DNA of 5,077 nucleotides. Source: Oscillospiraceae bacterium (GTDB lineage Bacteria; Bacillota; Clostridia; Oscillospirales; Oscillospiraceae). Shown piece by piece: positions 1-5,077 of the stretch (within the stretch, counting starts at the first letter, position 1; the number at the start of each line of letters is the position of its first letter). The translations under genes were made by a program, and so were the position numbers. The stretch covers positions 1 through 5,077 of the forward strand of contig JAQWCP010000138.1 of the NCBI GenBank assembly GCA_028705905.1. The letters run 5' to 3'. The notes below the pieces were generated by a model. The model saw only the letters and a list, made by a program, of their open reading frames with translations. It made no database searches and was not told where the DNA came from.

Positions 1-773
1 ACCAGAACACAGTGTGGTGGGAAGGGCTGACCGATACCCCGCCCAAGCACGCTCTGGATTGGACCGGAAAGCCTTGGGACGGCAATAGCGAAACAAAAGG
101 CGCCCATCCCAACTCCCGGTTTACTGCCCCTGCGAAGAACTGCCCCTGCATTTCTCCCGAGTTTGAAAATCCAAAAGGCGTTCCCCTTTCCGCCATCGTA
201 TTTGGCGGCCGGCGGGCCAAAACCGCCCCGCTGGTATATCAGTCCCGAAACTGGAAGCACGGGGTGTTTGTCGGCTCCATCATGGGGTCAGAGACCACTG
301 CCGCCGCCACCGGCGTTGTTGGTGTCGTCCGGCGGGATCCAATGGCCATGCTCCCCTTCTGTGGCTATAATATGGGAGATTATTGGCAGCATTGGCTCGA
401 TATGGAAAAGAAAATCAAAAATAAACCCAAAATTTTCAACGTCAACTGGTTCCGAACCGATGAAGAAGGTCATTTCTTGTGGCCTGGCTTTGGAGATAAT
501 CTTCGTGTCCTGGAATGGATTATGGCCCGTTGCTTTGATGAGATAGATGCAAGAGAAACGGAAATTGGATTCCTCCCCTATCCCAAGGACATCAATCTGG
601 AAGATTTGAATCTTTCCCTGGAAACCCTTTCCGGCCTTCTGGAGGTGGACCAGGCCCTCTGGCGTGAAGAGGTCGACAGTATTGCACAACTCTATGAGAT
701 GTTTGGACCAACGCTCCCCCACGAGCTAAAAGATGAGCTGCAGACGCTCAAGCAAAATTTAGGCAAAGCGTAG
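1..773 (+). CDS. pckG: Phosphoenolpyruvate carboxykinase (GTP), C-terminal part; 5' end outside window
   Basis: This cytosolic enzyme interconverts oxaloacetate plus GTP with PEP, CO2 and GDP. In anaerobes it serves gluconeogenesis or runs in reverse to fix CO2 into oxaloacetate. The reading frame is open from base 3, so the GTG at base 12 is internal and the N-terminal half of the roughly 600-residue protein lies upstream. The visible 256 codons match the GTP-type family throughout. They include HPNSRF (visible residues 35-40), FGGRR (67-71), a GYNMGDYWQHW block (121-131), and NWF followed by FLWPGF (148-150 and 158-163). These last segments keep the three phenylalanines that in the animal enzyme form the guanine pocket, as recalled from the family. 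The P-loop and metal ligands are not visible. The C-terminus is acidic and helical as usual, and the TAG stop is at 771-773. No close downstream partner exists: a palindrome and a new promoter follow. The family call is very secure. Confidence 0.97.
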   Translation, partial: QNTVWWEGLTDTPPKHALDWTGKPWDGNSETKGAHPNSRFTAPAKNCPCISPEFENPKGVPLSAIVFGGRRAKTAPLVYQSRNWKHGVFVGSIMGSETTAAATGVVGVVRRDPMAMLPFCGYNMGDYWQHWLDMEKKIKNKPKIFNVNWFRTDEEGHFLWPGFGDNLRVLEWIMARCFDEIDARETEIGFLPYPKDINLEDLNLSLETLSGLLEVDQALWREEVDSIAQLYEMFGPTLPHELKDELQTLKQNLGKA

Positions 774-815
774 CCCATACTTCATGGCTCAAGGCAGGAA
801 CCAGGAAAACTATTC

Positions 816-847
816 AGAGCGGCAGGGTACATGTACCCTGCCGCTCT
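816..847 (+). terminator. Perfect 32-bp palindrome after pckG, probable transcript end
   Basis: Two 16-base arms (AGAGCGGCAGGGTACA and its exact complement) meet with no spacer, so the RNA would fold into a very stable GC-rich stem of about 14 bp with a small loop. It sits 42 bases after the pckG stop and upstream of the next promoter, as expected for a terminator. The U-tract is poor: the stem is followed by CTTGTGGCTTTC, and the first real T-run (866-871) is 18 bases further on. It may instead act as a 3'-end stabilising stem, or as a DNA palindrome bound by a protein. Confidence 0.5.
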
Positions 848-879
848 CTTGTGGCTTTCTATGCGTTTTTTCTTCTCGT

Positions 880-895
880 GTTCTTCGGCGAGAAC
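880..895. promoter_or_regulatory. Inverted repeat abutting the -35 of the synthase promoter, possible operator
   Basis: GTTCT and AGAAC flank a 6-base centre (TCGGCG), ending 3 bases before the TTGACA at 899. An overlapping alternative stem pairs TTCTCG (873-878) with CGAGAA (889-894). The position just upstream of a strong promoter would suit an activator or repressor site, but the arms are short and chance is a real alternative. Confidence 0.2.
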
Positions 896-898
896 CAT

Positions 899-927
899 TT
901 GACAGCACATGAAAAATGGAATACAAT
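899..927 (+). promoter_or_regulatory. Sigma-A type promoter for the synthase/SDR operon
   Basis: TTGACA (899-904, perfect -35) is followed by exactly 17 bases and TACAAT (922-927, 5 of 6 matches to the -10). Transcription would start near 934, giving a leader of about 30 bases before the TTG start at 965. The near-consensus hexamers suggest strong basal expression unless it is repressed. Confidence 0.85.
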
Positions 928-946
928 AATTGCCAGAAAATGACGC

Positions 947-955
947 AGGGGAGGA
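947..955 (+). promoter_or_regulatory. Ribosome binding site that decides the TTG start of the synthase
   Basis: AGGGGAGGA contains a full GGAGG core (950-954) lying 10 bases before TTG at 965. An in-frame TGA at 941-943 rules out any start further upstream, and the next in-frame ATG is at codon 38. The unusual TTG start is therefore well supported. Confidence 0.85.
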
Positions 956-964
956 CACTTTATT

Positions 965-2140
965 TTGGATCTTTTTACAAAATGTTTTCAGTATACAGAT
1001 GTAGAAGAAGCAAGAGCACAGAATATATATCCATATTTTCACGCATTGGAGTCCAAGCAGGACATCGAGGTTGTGATGGAAGGAAAACGCCGCATTATGC
1101 TGGGCTCCAACAACTATCTGGGCCTTACGGTACATCCTGATATCATTGCGGCCGGCATGGACGCCATGCAGCAATATGGTTCTGGCTGCTCCGGTTCCCG
1201 GTTTTTAAACGGTACATTACAAATGCATTTGGAATTGGAAGCGGAGCTGGCAGACTTTTTGGGGAAAGAAGCTGCTGTTACTTTTTCTACGGGGTTTCAG
1301 TCCAATTTAGGCATCATCAGCGCACTGGTGGGCCGGGGAGACTATGTCATCTGCGACCGGGAGAACCACGCCAGCATCTATGATGGCTGCCGCCTCAGTT
1401 TTGGCAAAATGCTTCGCTACAAGCACAACGATATGGAAGAGCTGGAACGGGTTTTGCAGCACATCCCGGACTCTGCCGGAAAGCTGATCGTCACAGACGG
1501 TGTGTTCAGTATGGGCGGTGACATTGCCAATTTGCCCGAAATTGTTTCTCTCGCCAAAAAATACGGGGCCCGTACAATGGTAGATGACGCACACGGTCTG
1601 GGTGTCATCGGAACCGGCGGCCGGGGAACCGCCGACTATTTTGGTCTTGCCGATCAAGTGGATATCTTTATGGGCACCTTTTCCAAATCTCTGGCCAGCC
1701 TGGGTGGCTATATGGTTGCAGATGAAGCCGTTGTGGAATATGTTCGGCACATGTCCCGTCCATTCATCTTTTCGGCCTCTATCCCGCCTTCCAACTGTGC
1801 CGCCGCCCTGGCCGCCCTGCGTTACCTGCGGGCGCATCCGGAGCGGGTTTCCCAGCTGGCCCACGTCTCTCAGTATGTCAGGCGCGGCATGAAGCAGCGC
1901 GGCATCCCCATCCGGCCATCGGAAACGCCCATCGTGCCCATCTATACTCATAGTATGTATGATACGCTTGTCATCGCAAAGGAGTTGTACGAAGCAGGTG
2001 TTTATGTCAACCCCGTCTTGCCACCTGCCACGCCGCCCGCCGAATGCCTACTCCGCACCAGCTACATGGCCACCCATACAGAGCCCATTCTGGATGAGGC
2101 AATGGACATCATTGCCCAAGTATTGGAGCGTCACGCATGA
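965..2140 (+). CDS. PLP-dependent alpha-oxoamine synthase, serine palmitoyltransferase-like
   Basis: This family condenses an amino acid with an acyl thioester, losing CO2, to make an alpha-amino ketone. Members are serine palmitoyltransferase (SPT), 2-amino-3-ketobutyrate ligase (KBL), BioF, ALA synthase and CqsA. The 391 residues are full length. Visible active-site elements are NHASIYDGC with the ring-stacking H135, VDDAHG with D207 and H210, and GTFSKS with the PLP-binding K241. They fall at a constant offset of 24 from the residues I recall for Sphingomonas SPT (H159, D231, H234, K265), so there are probably no gaps across the core. SPT-like stretches include GSGCSGSRFLNGT (72-84), FSTGFQSNLGIIS (107-119), RPFIFSASIPPS (265-276) and especially PPATP (353-357), followed by the carboxylate-binding arginine R364. 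The start is TTG, and the gene overlaps the following reductase by four bases, so the two should be translated together. Substrates cannot be fixed from sequence. KBL usually pairs with threonine dehydrogenase and BioF with other bio genes, neither of which is seen here. Family confidence is very high; the SPT-type assignment is moderate. Confidence 0.93.
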   Translation: MDLFTKCFQYTDVEEARAQNIYPYFHALESKQDIEVVMEGKRRIMLGSNNYLGLTVHPDIIAAGMDAMQQYGSGCSGSRFLNGTLQMHLELEAELADFLGKEAAVTFSTGFQSNLGIISALVGRGDYVICDRENHASIYDGCRLSFGKMLRYKHNDMEELERVLQHIPDSAGKLIVTDGVFSMGGDIANLPEIVSLAKKYGARTMVDDAHGLGVIGTGGRGTADYFGLADQVDIFMGTFSKSLASLGGYMVADEAVVEYVRHMSRPFIFSASIPPSNCAAALAALRYLRAHPERVSQLAHVSQYVRRGMKQRGIPIRPSETPIVPIYTHSMYDTLVIAKELYEAGVYVNPVLPPATPPAECLLRTSYMATHTEPILDEAMDIIAQVLERHA

Positions 2141-2925
2141 AAAAAGTCGCGGTGGTCACAGGCGGCAGCAACGGCATCGGTCGCTGTACTGCTGATTTGT
2201 TATTTCAAAACGGGTACTCCGTCTACGAGCTGAGCCGTCACGGAGAAAGCCGTCACGGCGTTGCGCATATCACAGCAGATATCAGGGACAAGACCGCCGT
2301 CCAGGCTGCCATGCATCAAATTTTCCATCAGGAAGGCCGGCTTGACGTGCTGGTGAATAATGCCGGCTTTGGAATTTCCGGTGCGGTGGAGTTTACAGAT
2401 CCCGCCGACGCCAAGCAACTATTTGACGTCAACTTTTTTGGCGCCCTGCATTGTATTCAATGCGCCATTCCCTATCTACGTCAAACCGGCGGCGGTCACA
2501 TTGTCAATCTCAGTTCTGTGGCGGCACCTCTTTCCATCCCCTTCCAGGCATTTTATTCCTGCGTAAAAGCTGCCATCAACGACCTGACTTTGGCCCTTGC
2601 AAACGAACTGCGGCCATTTCATATTGCAGTTTCCGCCGTCATGCCAGGGGACGCCAAAACCGGATTTACCGCTGCCCGACAAAAGAATGTTGCGGGCCAG
2701 GAATGGTACGGCGGGGCCATCGTTCGTGCCGTGCAGGCGATGGAACGGGATGAGGAAAACGGAATGTCGCCTCTGGTCATTGCCCGCTGTATTCTGCGCA
2801 TCATCTCCAAATCATCCCCCAAACCGTTTTATGTAGCGGGCGCAAAATATAAGCTCTTTGTTTGTATGTCCAAAGTTCTCCCCATCCGATTTGTAAATTA
2901 TGTGGTTGGGAAAATATATGGATAA
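2137..2925 (+). CDS. Classical short-chain dehydrogenase/reductase, candidate 3-keto reductase partner of the synthase
   Basis: This is an NAD(P)-dependent oxidoreductase of 262 residues with a complete Rossmann core. It has the glycine-rich TGGSNGIG at 8-15, D48 in the adenine-side ADI motif, NNAG at 74-77, N99, the catalytic serine in NLSS (126-127), Y140 and K144 in YSCVK, and PG at 170-171. An arginine at the end of strand 2 (R34, in ELSR) suggests a preference for NADPH. The C-terminal tail (about 225-262) is basic and hydrophobic and may touch membrane or lipid. The ATG overlaps the synthase stop as ATGA, with GGAG at 2125-2128 inside the synthase as its ribosome binding site. That tight coupling suggests it reduces the synthase product, as 3-ketodihydrosphingosine reductase does in sphingoid-base synthesis. 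The role is inferred from context, because SDRs are too diverse for substrate assignment. Codons 33-42 contain a 15-base tandem duplication. Confidence 0.92.
   Translation: MKKVAVVTGGSNGIGRCTADLLFQNGYSVYELSRHGESRHGVAHITADIRDKTAVQAAMHQIFHQEGRLDVLVNNAGFGISGAVEFTDPADAKQLFDVNFFGALHCIQCAIPYLRQTGGGHIVNLSSVAAPLSIPFQAFYSCVKAAINDLTLALANELRPFHIAVSAVMPGDAKTGFTAARQKNVAGQEWYGGAIVRAVQAMERDEENGMSPLVIARCILRIISKSSPKPFYVAGAKYKLFVCMSKVLPIRFVNYVVGKIYG
2233..2262 (+). repeat. In-frame 15-base tandem duplication inside the SDR gene
   Basis: AGCCGTCACGG occurs at 2233-2243 and again at 2248-2258, a period of 15 bases. It encodes SRHGE then SRHGV (residues 33-42) directly after strand 2 of the Rossmann fold. This is the loop that contacts the 2'-phosphate of NADP in related enzymes, so the first arginine is duplicated at residue 39. 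Confidence 0.8.
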
Positions 2926-2970
2926 CCCTTCGGCCACGACCTTTATACAGCTTTCCCTGCCGGAAACCCT

Positions 2971-2999
2971 TTGACAGGAAAAGTCGAACATTGTATGAT
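2971..2999 (+). promoter_or_regulatory. Sigma-A type promoter for the DUF554 gene
   Basis: TTGACA (2971-2976, perfect) is separated by 17 bases from TATGAT (2994-2999, 5 of 6). Transcription would begin near 3006 with a leader of about 40 bases. No convincing terminator lies between the SDR stop (2925) and this promoter, only a 5-bp TTTCC/GGAAA stem at 2952-2966 without a T-run. Read-through from the upstream operon is therefore possible. Confidence 0.85.
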
Positions 3000-3031
3000 G
3001 TTACACGTTATGGGTGATTTTTTCTTCTGTC

Positions 3032-3038
3032 AGGGGGA
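3032..3038 (+). promoter_or_regulatory. Ribosome binding site that decides the TTG start of the DUF554 gene
   Basis: AGGGGGA lies 8 bases before TTG at 3047. An in-frame TGA at 3041-3043 excludes an earlier start. The next in-frame ATG, at codon 17, would remove most of the first membrane segment. Confidence 0.75.
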
Positions 3039-3046
3039 ACTGAATT

Positions 3047-3766
3047 TTGATTGCCACAATTGTAAACGCTCTCTTGGTTTTGGTCGGAAGTATGTTGGGC
3101 ATTTTTCTGCGGGGACGGCTTAGCGCGAACCTTTCCCTCAGTCTCACAAGGGCATTGGGTCTTTGTGTCATGGTCATTGGCGTTCAATCTGCCGTCAGCA
3201 GCAAAAACCTGCTTTGCATTATTATATGTATGGTGCTCGGCATCCTCTTGGGCGAGGCACTGCGCATCGAGGATCGTCTGGACAATGTGGGCGAGCTGTT
3301 GCGGCGAAAGTTGGTACGCAAGCGGGCCAACAACCAATTTACCGAAGGATTCGTTTCCGCTTCCGTCCTGTTCTGTGTGGGTTCCATGGCCATTATGGGC
3401 AGCCTTGAGGCGGGACTGAACCACAACTATACCATCCTCATTTCCAAAGGGGTCATCGATGGCGTCACCGCTATCACCCTCTCTGCTTCTATGGGGATCG
3501 GCGTCGCTTTTTCCGCCATTCCGCTGTTGCTCTACCAGGGAGCGCTCACATTGCTGTCCACCGCCATTGGGCCCTTGCTGGCTGCACAAACTGCATCCAT
3601 TACAGAGCTTTCCGCCGTCGGCGGCACAGTGATTATGGGGATCGCATTTAACATGCTCCAATTATCCGACCAAAAGATCCGCGCAGGCAACATGCTGCCC
3701 GCCGTTTTTTTGCCTTTGGTCTATGTCCCGTTTGCACAATGGATACAGACCGTGTTTTTCGCTTAA
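3047..3766 (+). CDS. DUF554 family integral membrane protein (YdfK/YqgA-like), function unknown
   Basis: This 239-residue protein is very hydrophobic, with about seven or eight probable membrane segments (roughly 4-20, 36-52, 54-70, 100-120, 133-153, 156-180, 187-203, 215-235). A charged loop at about 71-99 is rich in Arg/Lys and Glu. The DUF554 pattern is clear: IVNALLVLVGSMLGIFLRG at the N-terminus, FCVGSMAIMGSLEAGL (109-124), KGVIDGVTAITLSASMGIGV (134-153), and the following SAIPLLLYQGALTL block. Length is normal for the family. The start is TTG. Nothing is known to me of its transport or other activity, and its neighbours do not point to one, since it has its own promoter and terminator. 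It may inherit some transcription from the synthase/SDR operon, but a shared function is not supported. The family call is secure. Confidence 0.94.
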   Translation: MIATIVNALLVLVGSMLGIFLRGRLSANLSLSLTRALGLCVMVIGVQSAVSSKNLLCIIICMVLGILLGEALRIEDRLDNVGELLRRKLVRKRANNQFTEGFVSASVLFCVGSMAIMGSLEAGLNHNYTILISKGVIDGVTAITLSASMGIGVAFSAIPLLLYQGALTLLSTAIGPLLAAQTASITELSAVGGTVIMGIAFNMLQLSDQKIRAGNMLPAVFLPLVYVPFAQWIQTVFFA

Positions 3767-3774
3767 ATATTCAG

Positions 3775-3814
3775 AACCGGAAGGCGCCTTTTCTTTGGCT
3801 CCTTCCGGTTTTTT
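3775..3814 (+). terminator. Rho-independent terminator after the DUF554 gene
   Basis: AACCGGAAGG (3775-3784) pairs perfectly with CCTTCCGGTT (3801-3810), with partial continuation of the stem inward (GCC with GGC). It is followed at once by a T-run ending at 3814. It begins 8 bases after the TAA stop. Confidence 0.93.
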
Positions 3815-3825
3815 ATTCATTATTT

Positions 3826-3839
3826 TCGATGTATATTCA
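3826..3839. promoter_or_regulatory. Weak distal ARG-box candidate upstream of argG
   Basis: TCGATGTATATTCA fits the ArgR/AhrC operator pattern TGAATWWWWATTCA at 11 of 14 positions. It lies 68 bases upstream of the better candidate at 3894, a spacing that could allow looping. The region is AT-rich, so chance matches are likely. Confidence 0.25.
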
Positions 3840-3892
3840 TTTTATTGCGCAAAATACACAAGATCATACAGGTAAAGTGAGAAATTATCTAC

Positions 3893-3921
3893 TTGCATAA
3901 TCATTCACGCTATGGTACAAT
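3893..3921 (+). promoter_or_regulatory. Extended -10 sigma-A promoter for argG
   Basis: TTGCAT (3893-3898, 4 of 6) is followed by 17 bases and TACAAT (3916-3921). The TGG before the -10 gives the extended TGn element, which compensates for the weaker -35. The start would fall near 3928, with a leader of about 29 bases. Confidence 0.8.
3894..3907. promoter_or_regulatory. ARG-box candidate (ArgR/AhrC operator) overlapping the argG promoter
   Basis: TGCATAATCATTCA matches the operator pattern TGAATWWWWATTCA at 12 of 14 positions. It covers the -35 and the upstream half of the spacer, where arginine-bound ArgR would block RNA polymerase. Arginine repression of argG is established in other bacteria; here it is inferred from this match and its position. 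Confidence 0.5.
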
Positions 3922-3941
3922 GGCCCTACTGAAAATCATAT

Positions 3942-3948
3942 GGAGGAG
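3942..3948 (+). promoter_or_regulatory. Ribosome binding site of argG
   Basis: GGAGGAG ends 8 bases before the ATG at 3957. It is strong and well spaced and fixes the start of argG. Confidence 0.85.
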
Positions 3949-3956
3949 CAAAACGT

Positions 3957-5077
3957 ATGAAAGAGATTAAAAAAGTGGTTCTCGCCTATTCCGGCGGATT
4001 GGATACATCGGTTATTATCCCCTGGCTGAAAGAAAATTACAACAATTGTGAGGTCGTCGCCGTATCTGGTGACGTGGGGCAAGGAACAGAGCTGGATGGT
4101 CTGGAAGAAAAGGCCATCAAAACCGGCGCATCCAAATTATATGTGGAAGACTTGACGGATGAATTTGTCAATGAATATATTATCCCCACCATGAAAGCCG
4201 GGGCCAATTATGAGGGGTATTTGCTTGGCACCTCGTTTGCCCGTCCCATCATCGCAAAGCGGATCGCCGAGATCGCCATTGCAGAAGGTGCTGATGCCAT
4301 CGCCCATGGCTGCACCGGCAAAGGAAACGATCAAGTCCGGTTTGAGCTTGCCATCAAGACATTTGCACCGGAAATGCAGATCATTGCCCCTTGGCGGACT
4401 TGGGAGCTGAAAAGCCGGGAAGATGAAATCGCCTATGCAGAGGCCCACAATGTGCCTTTGAAGATCAACCGGGAGACCAACTACTCCAAAGATAAAAACT
4501 TGTGGCATCTGAGCCATGAGGGCCTGGATCTGGAAGACCCGGGGAACGAACCAAAGTACGATGAAATTTTGGAGATGAGTGTAACCCCGGAAAAAGCCCC
4601 GGACGCCCCCACATATGTGACCATTGACTTTGAAAGCGGCACACCCGTCGCCGTCAACGGTGAAGCCATGAGCTGCACCAAAATCATTGAAACACTGAAC
4701 GATCTGGGCGGCAAAAACGGCATCGGCATTTTAGACCTGGTGGAAAACCGCTTGGTCGGCATGAAGAGCCGGGGTGTCTACGAGACGCCGGGTGGCGCAA
4801 TCCTCTATAAAGCCCACGAAGTGCTGGAAACCATCACGCTGGATAAAGATACCGCCCATGCCAAAGCCCGCCTTGCCATTACATTTGCCGAGCTGGTCTA
4901 CAACGGACAGTGGTATACGCCTCTGCGAGAAGCACTTTCCGCTTTCGTAGATAAAACACAGGAGCCGGTCAGCGGACAAGTGAAGCTGAAGCTGTACAAG
5001 GGCAATATGATCCCCGCTGGCGTCTGGTCTCCCAACTCTCTTTACAGTGAAGAGCTGGCCTCCTTTGGGGAGAGCGA
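3957..5077 (+). CDS. argG: Argininosuccinate synthase, 3' end outside window
   Basis: This enzyme joins citrulline and aspartate with ATP to give argininosuccinate, AMP and PPi, the penultimate step of arginine biosynthesis in the cytosol. The frame opens with ATG at 3957 and stays open to the window edge (373 full codons plus two bases). The family is about 400-410 residues, so roughly 30 are missing. Visible hallmarks are the N-type ATP pyrophosphatase P-loop AYSGGLDTS at 10-18, GDVGQG at 38-43, YLLGTSFARP at 88-97, and the second family signature GCTGKGNDQVRF at 118-129. Further family blocks are NLWHLSHEGLDLEDP (181-195) and SRGVYETPGG (271-280). All expected catalytic segments are intact. 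It is preceded by its own promoter with an ARG-box candidate and is insulated from the DUF554 gene by a terminator. argH often follows in Clostridia but would lie beyond the edge. Confidence 0.97.
   Translation, partial: MKEIKKVVLAYSGGLDTSVIIPWLKENYNNCEVVAVSGDVGQGTELDGLEEKAIKTGASKLYVEDLTDEFVNEYIIPTMKAGANYEGYLLGTSFARPIIAKRIAEIAIAEGADAIAHGCTGKGNDQVRFELAIKTFAPEMQIIAPWRTWELKSREDEIAYAEAHNVPLKINRETNYSKDKNLWHLSHEGLDLEDPGNEPKYDEILEMSVTPEKAPDAPTYVTIDFESGTPVAVNGEAMSCTKIIETLNDLGGKNGIGILDLVENRLVGMKSRGVYETPGGAILYKAHEVLETITLDKDTAHAKARLAITFAELVYNGQWYTPLREALSAFVDKTQEPVSGQVKLKLYKGNMIPAGVWSPNSLYSEELASFGES

Noticed and set aside
12..14. GTG as the start of the PEP carboxykinase
   Set aside because: The frame is open to the left edge, conserved family sequence (WWEG) begins immediately, and a 253-residue protein would lack the P-loop half of the enzyme.
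782..1174. Minus-strand open frame of 130 codons between pckG and the synthase
   Set aside because: It crosses the palindrome and the consensus promoter and overlaps the start of the synthase. The translation looks like random low-complexity sequence, with no recognisable family.
1307..1951. Minus-strand open frame of 214 codons inside the synthase
   Set aside because: It is a shadow of the real gene, rich in His/Gly/Asp from the complementary codons, with no family resemblance and full overlap with conserved synthase motifs.
965..2140. Naming the synthase bioF or kbl
   Set aside because: No biotin genes or threonine dehydrogenase are next to it, and the PPATP loop favours an SPT-like enzyme. 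A specific symbol would overstate the evidence.
2952..2966. TTTCC/GGAAA stem as a terminator after the SDR gene
   Set aside because: It has only five base pairs and no T-run after it.
3008..3661. Minus-strand open frame of 217 codons opposite the DUF554 gene
   Set aside because: The translation is hydrophilic and rich in His, Gln and Asn, the expected antisense of a membrane protein. The + strand frame has clear family motifs, a ribosome binding site and a terminator.
3842..3856. Palindromic-looking TTGCGCAA segment upstream of argG
   Set aside because: Only eight bases are symmetric. The symmetry breaks at the next pair, so it does not rise above chance.
4137..4979. Three minus-strand open frames opposite argG
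   Set aside because: They lie wholly within the intact argG frame, whose catalytic signatures are all present on the + strand.

Overview
The window is about 5 kb of ordinary chromosomal DNA with five genes, all on the + strand. It looks like an anaerobic Firmicute of the class Clostridia with mid-range GC, possibly an Oscillospiraceae-type gut bacterium. This rests on strong purine-rich ribosome binding sites, consensus-like sigma-A promoters, two TTG starts with good Shine-Dalgarno spacing, a GTP-type PEP carboxykinase and a DUF554 membrane protein. The taxonomic guess is inference only. I see no mobile elements, CRISPR arrays, tRNAs or rRNAs.

Layout. (1) Bases 1-773 hold the C-terminal part of GTP-dependent phosphoenolpyruvate carboxykinase. 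It is followed by a perfect 32-bp palindrome (816-847), probably the transcript end. (2) A near-consensus promoter (899-927) drives a two-gene operon at 965-2925. The first gene is a PLP-dependent alpha-oxoamine synthase with serine palmitoyltransferase-like features. The second, joined by a 4-base ATGA overlap, is a short-chain dehydrogenase/reductase. (3) Another near-consensus promoter (2971-2999) precedes a DUF554 membrane protein (3047-3766), which ends at a textbook rho-independent terminator (3775-3814). (4) An extended -10 promoter (3893-3921), overlapped by an ArgR-type ARG-box candidate, precedes argG (argininosuccinate synthase, 3957 to the window edge, incomplete).

How the genes may work together. 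pckG, the DUF554 gene and argG appear to be separate transcription units in core metabolism or of unknown role. The synthase/reductase pair is the most interesting part. The first enzyme should condense an amino acid with an acyl thioester to give an alpha-amino ketone, and the second is well suited to reduce that ketone to an amino alcohol. This is the chemistry of the first two steps of sphingoid-base synthesis (serine palmitoyltransferase, then 3-ketodihydrosphingosine reductase). No N-acyltransferase or head-group gene lies in the window. The product could therefore be a long-chain base, a smaller amino alcohol or a CqsA-like signal, and sequence alone does not decide.
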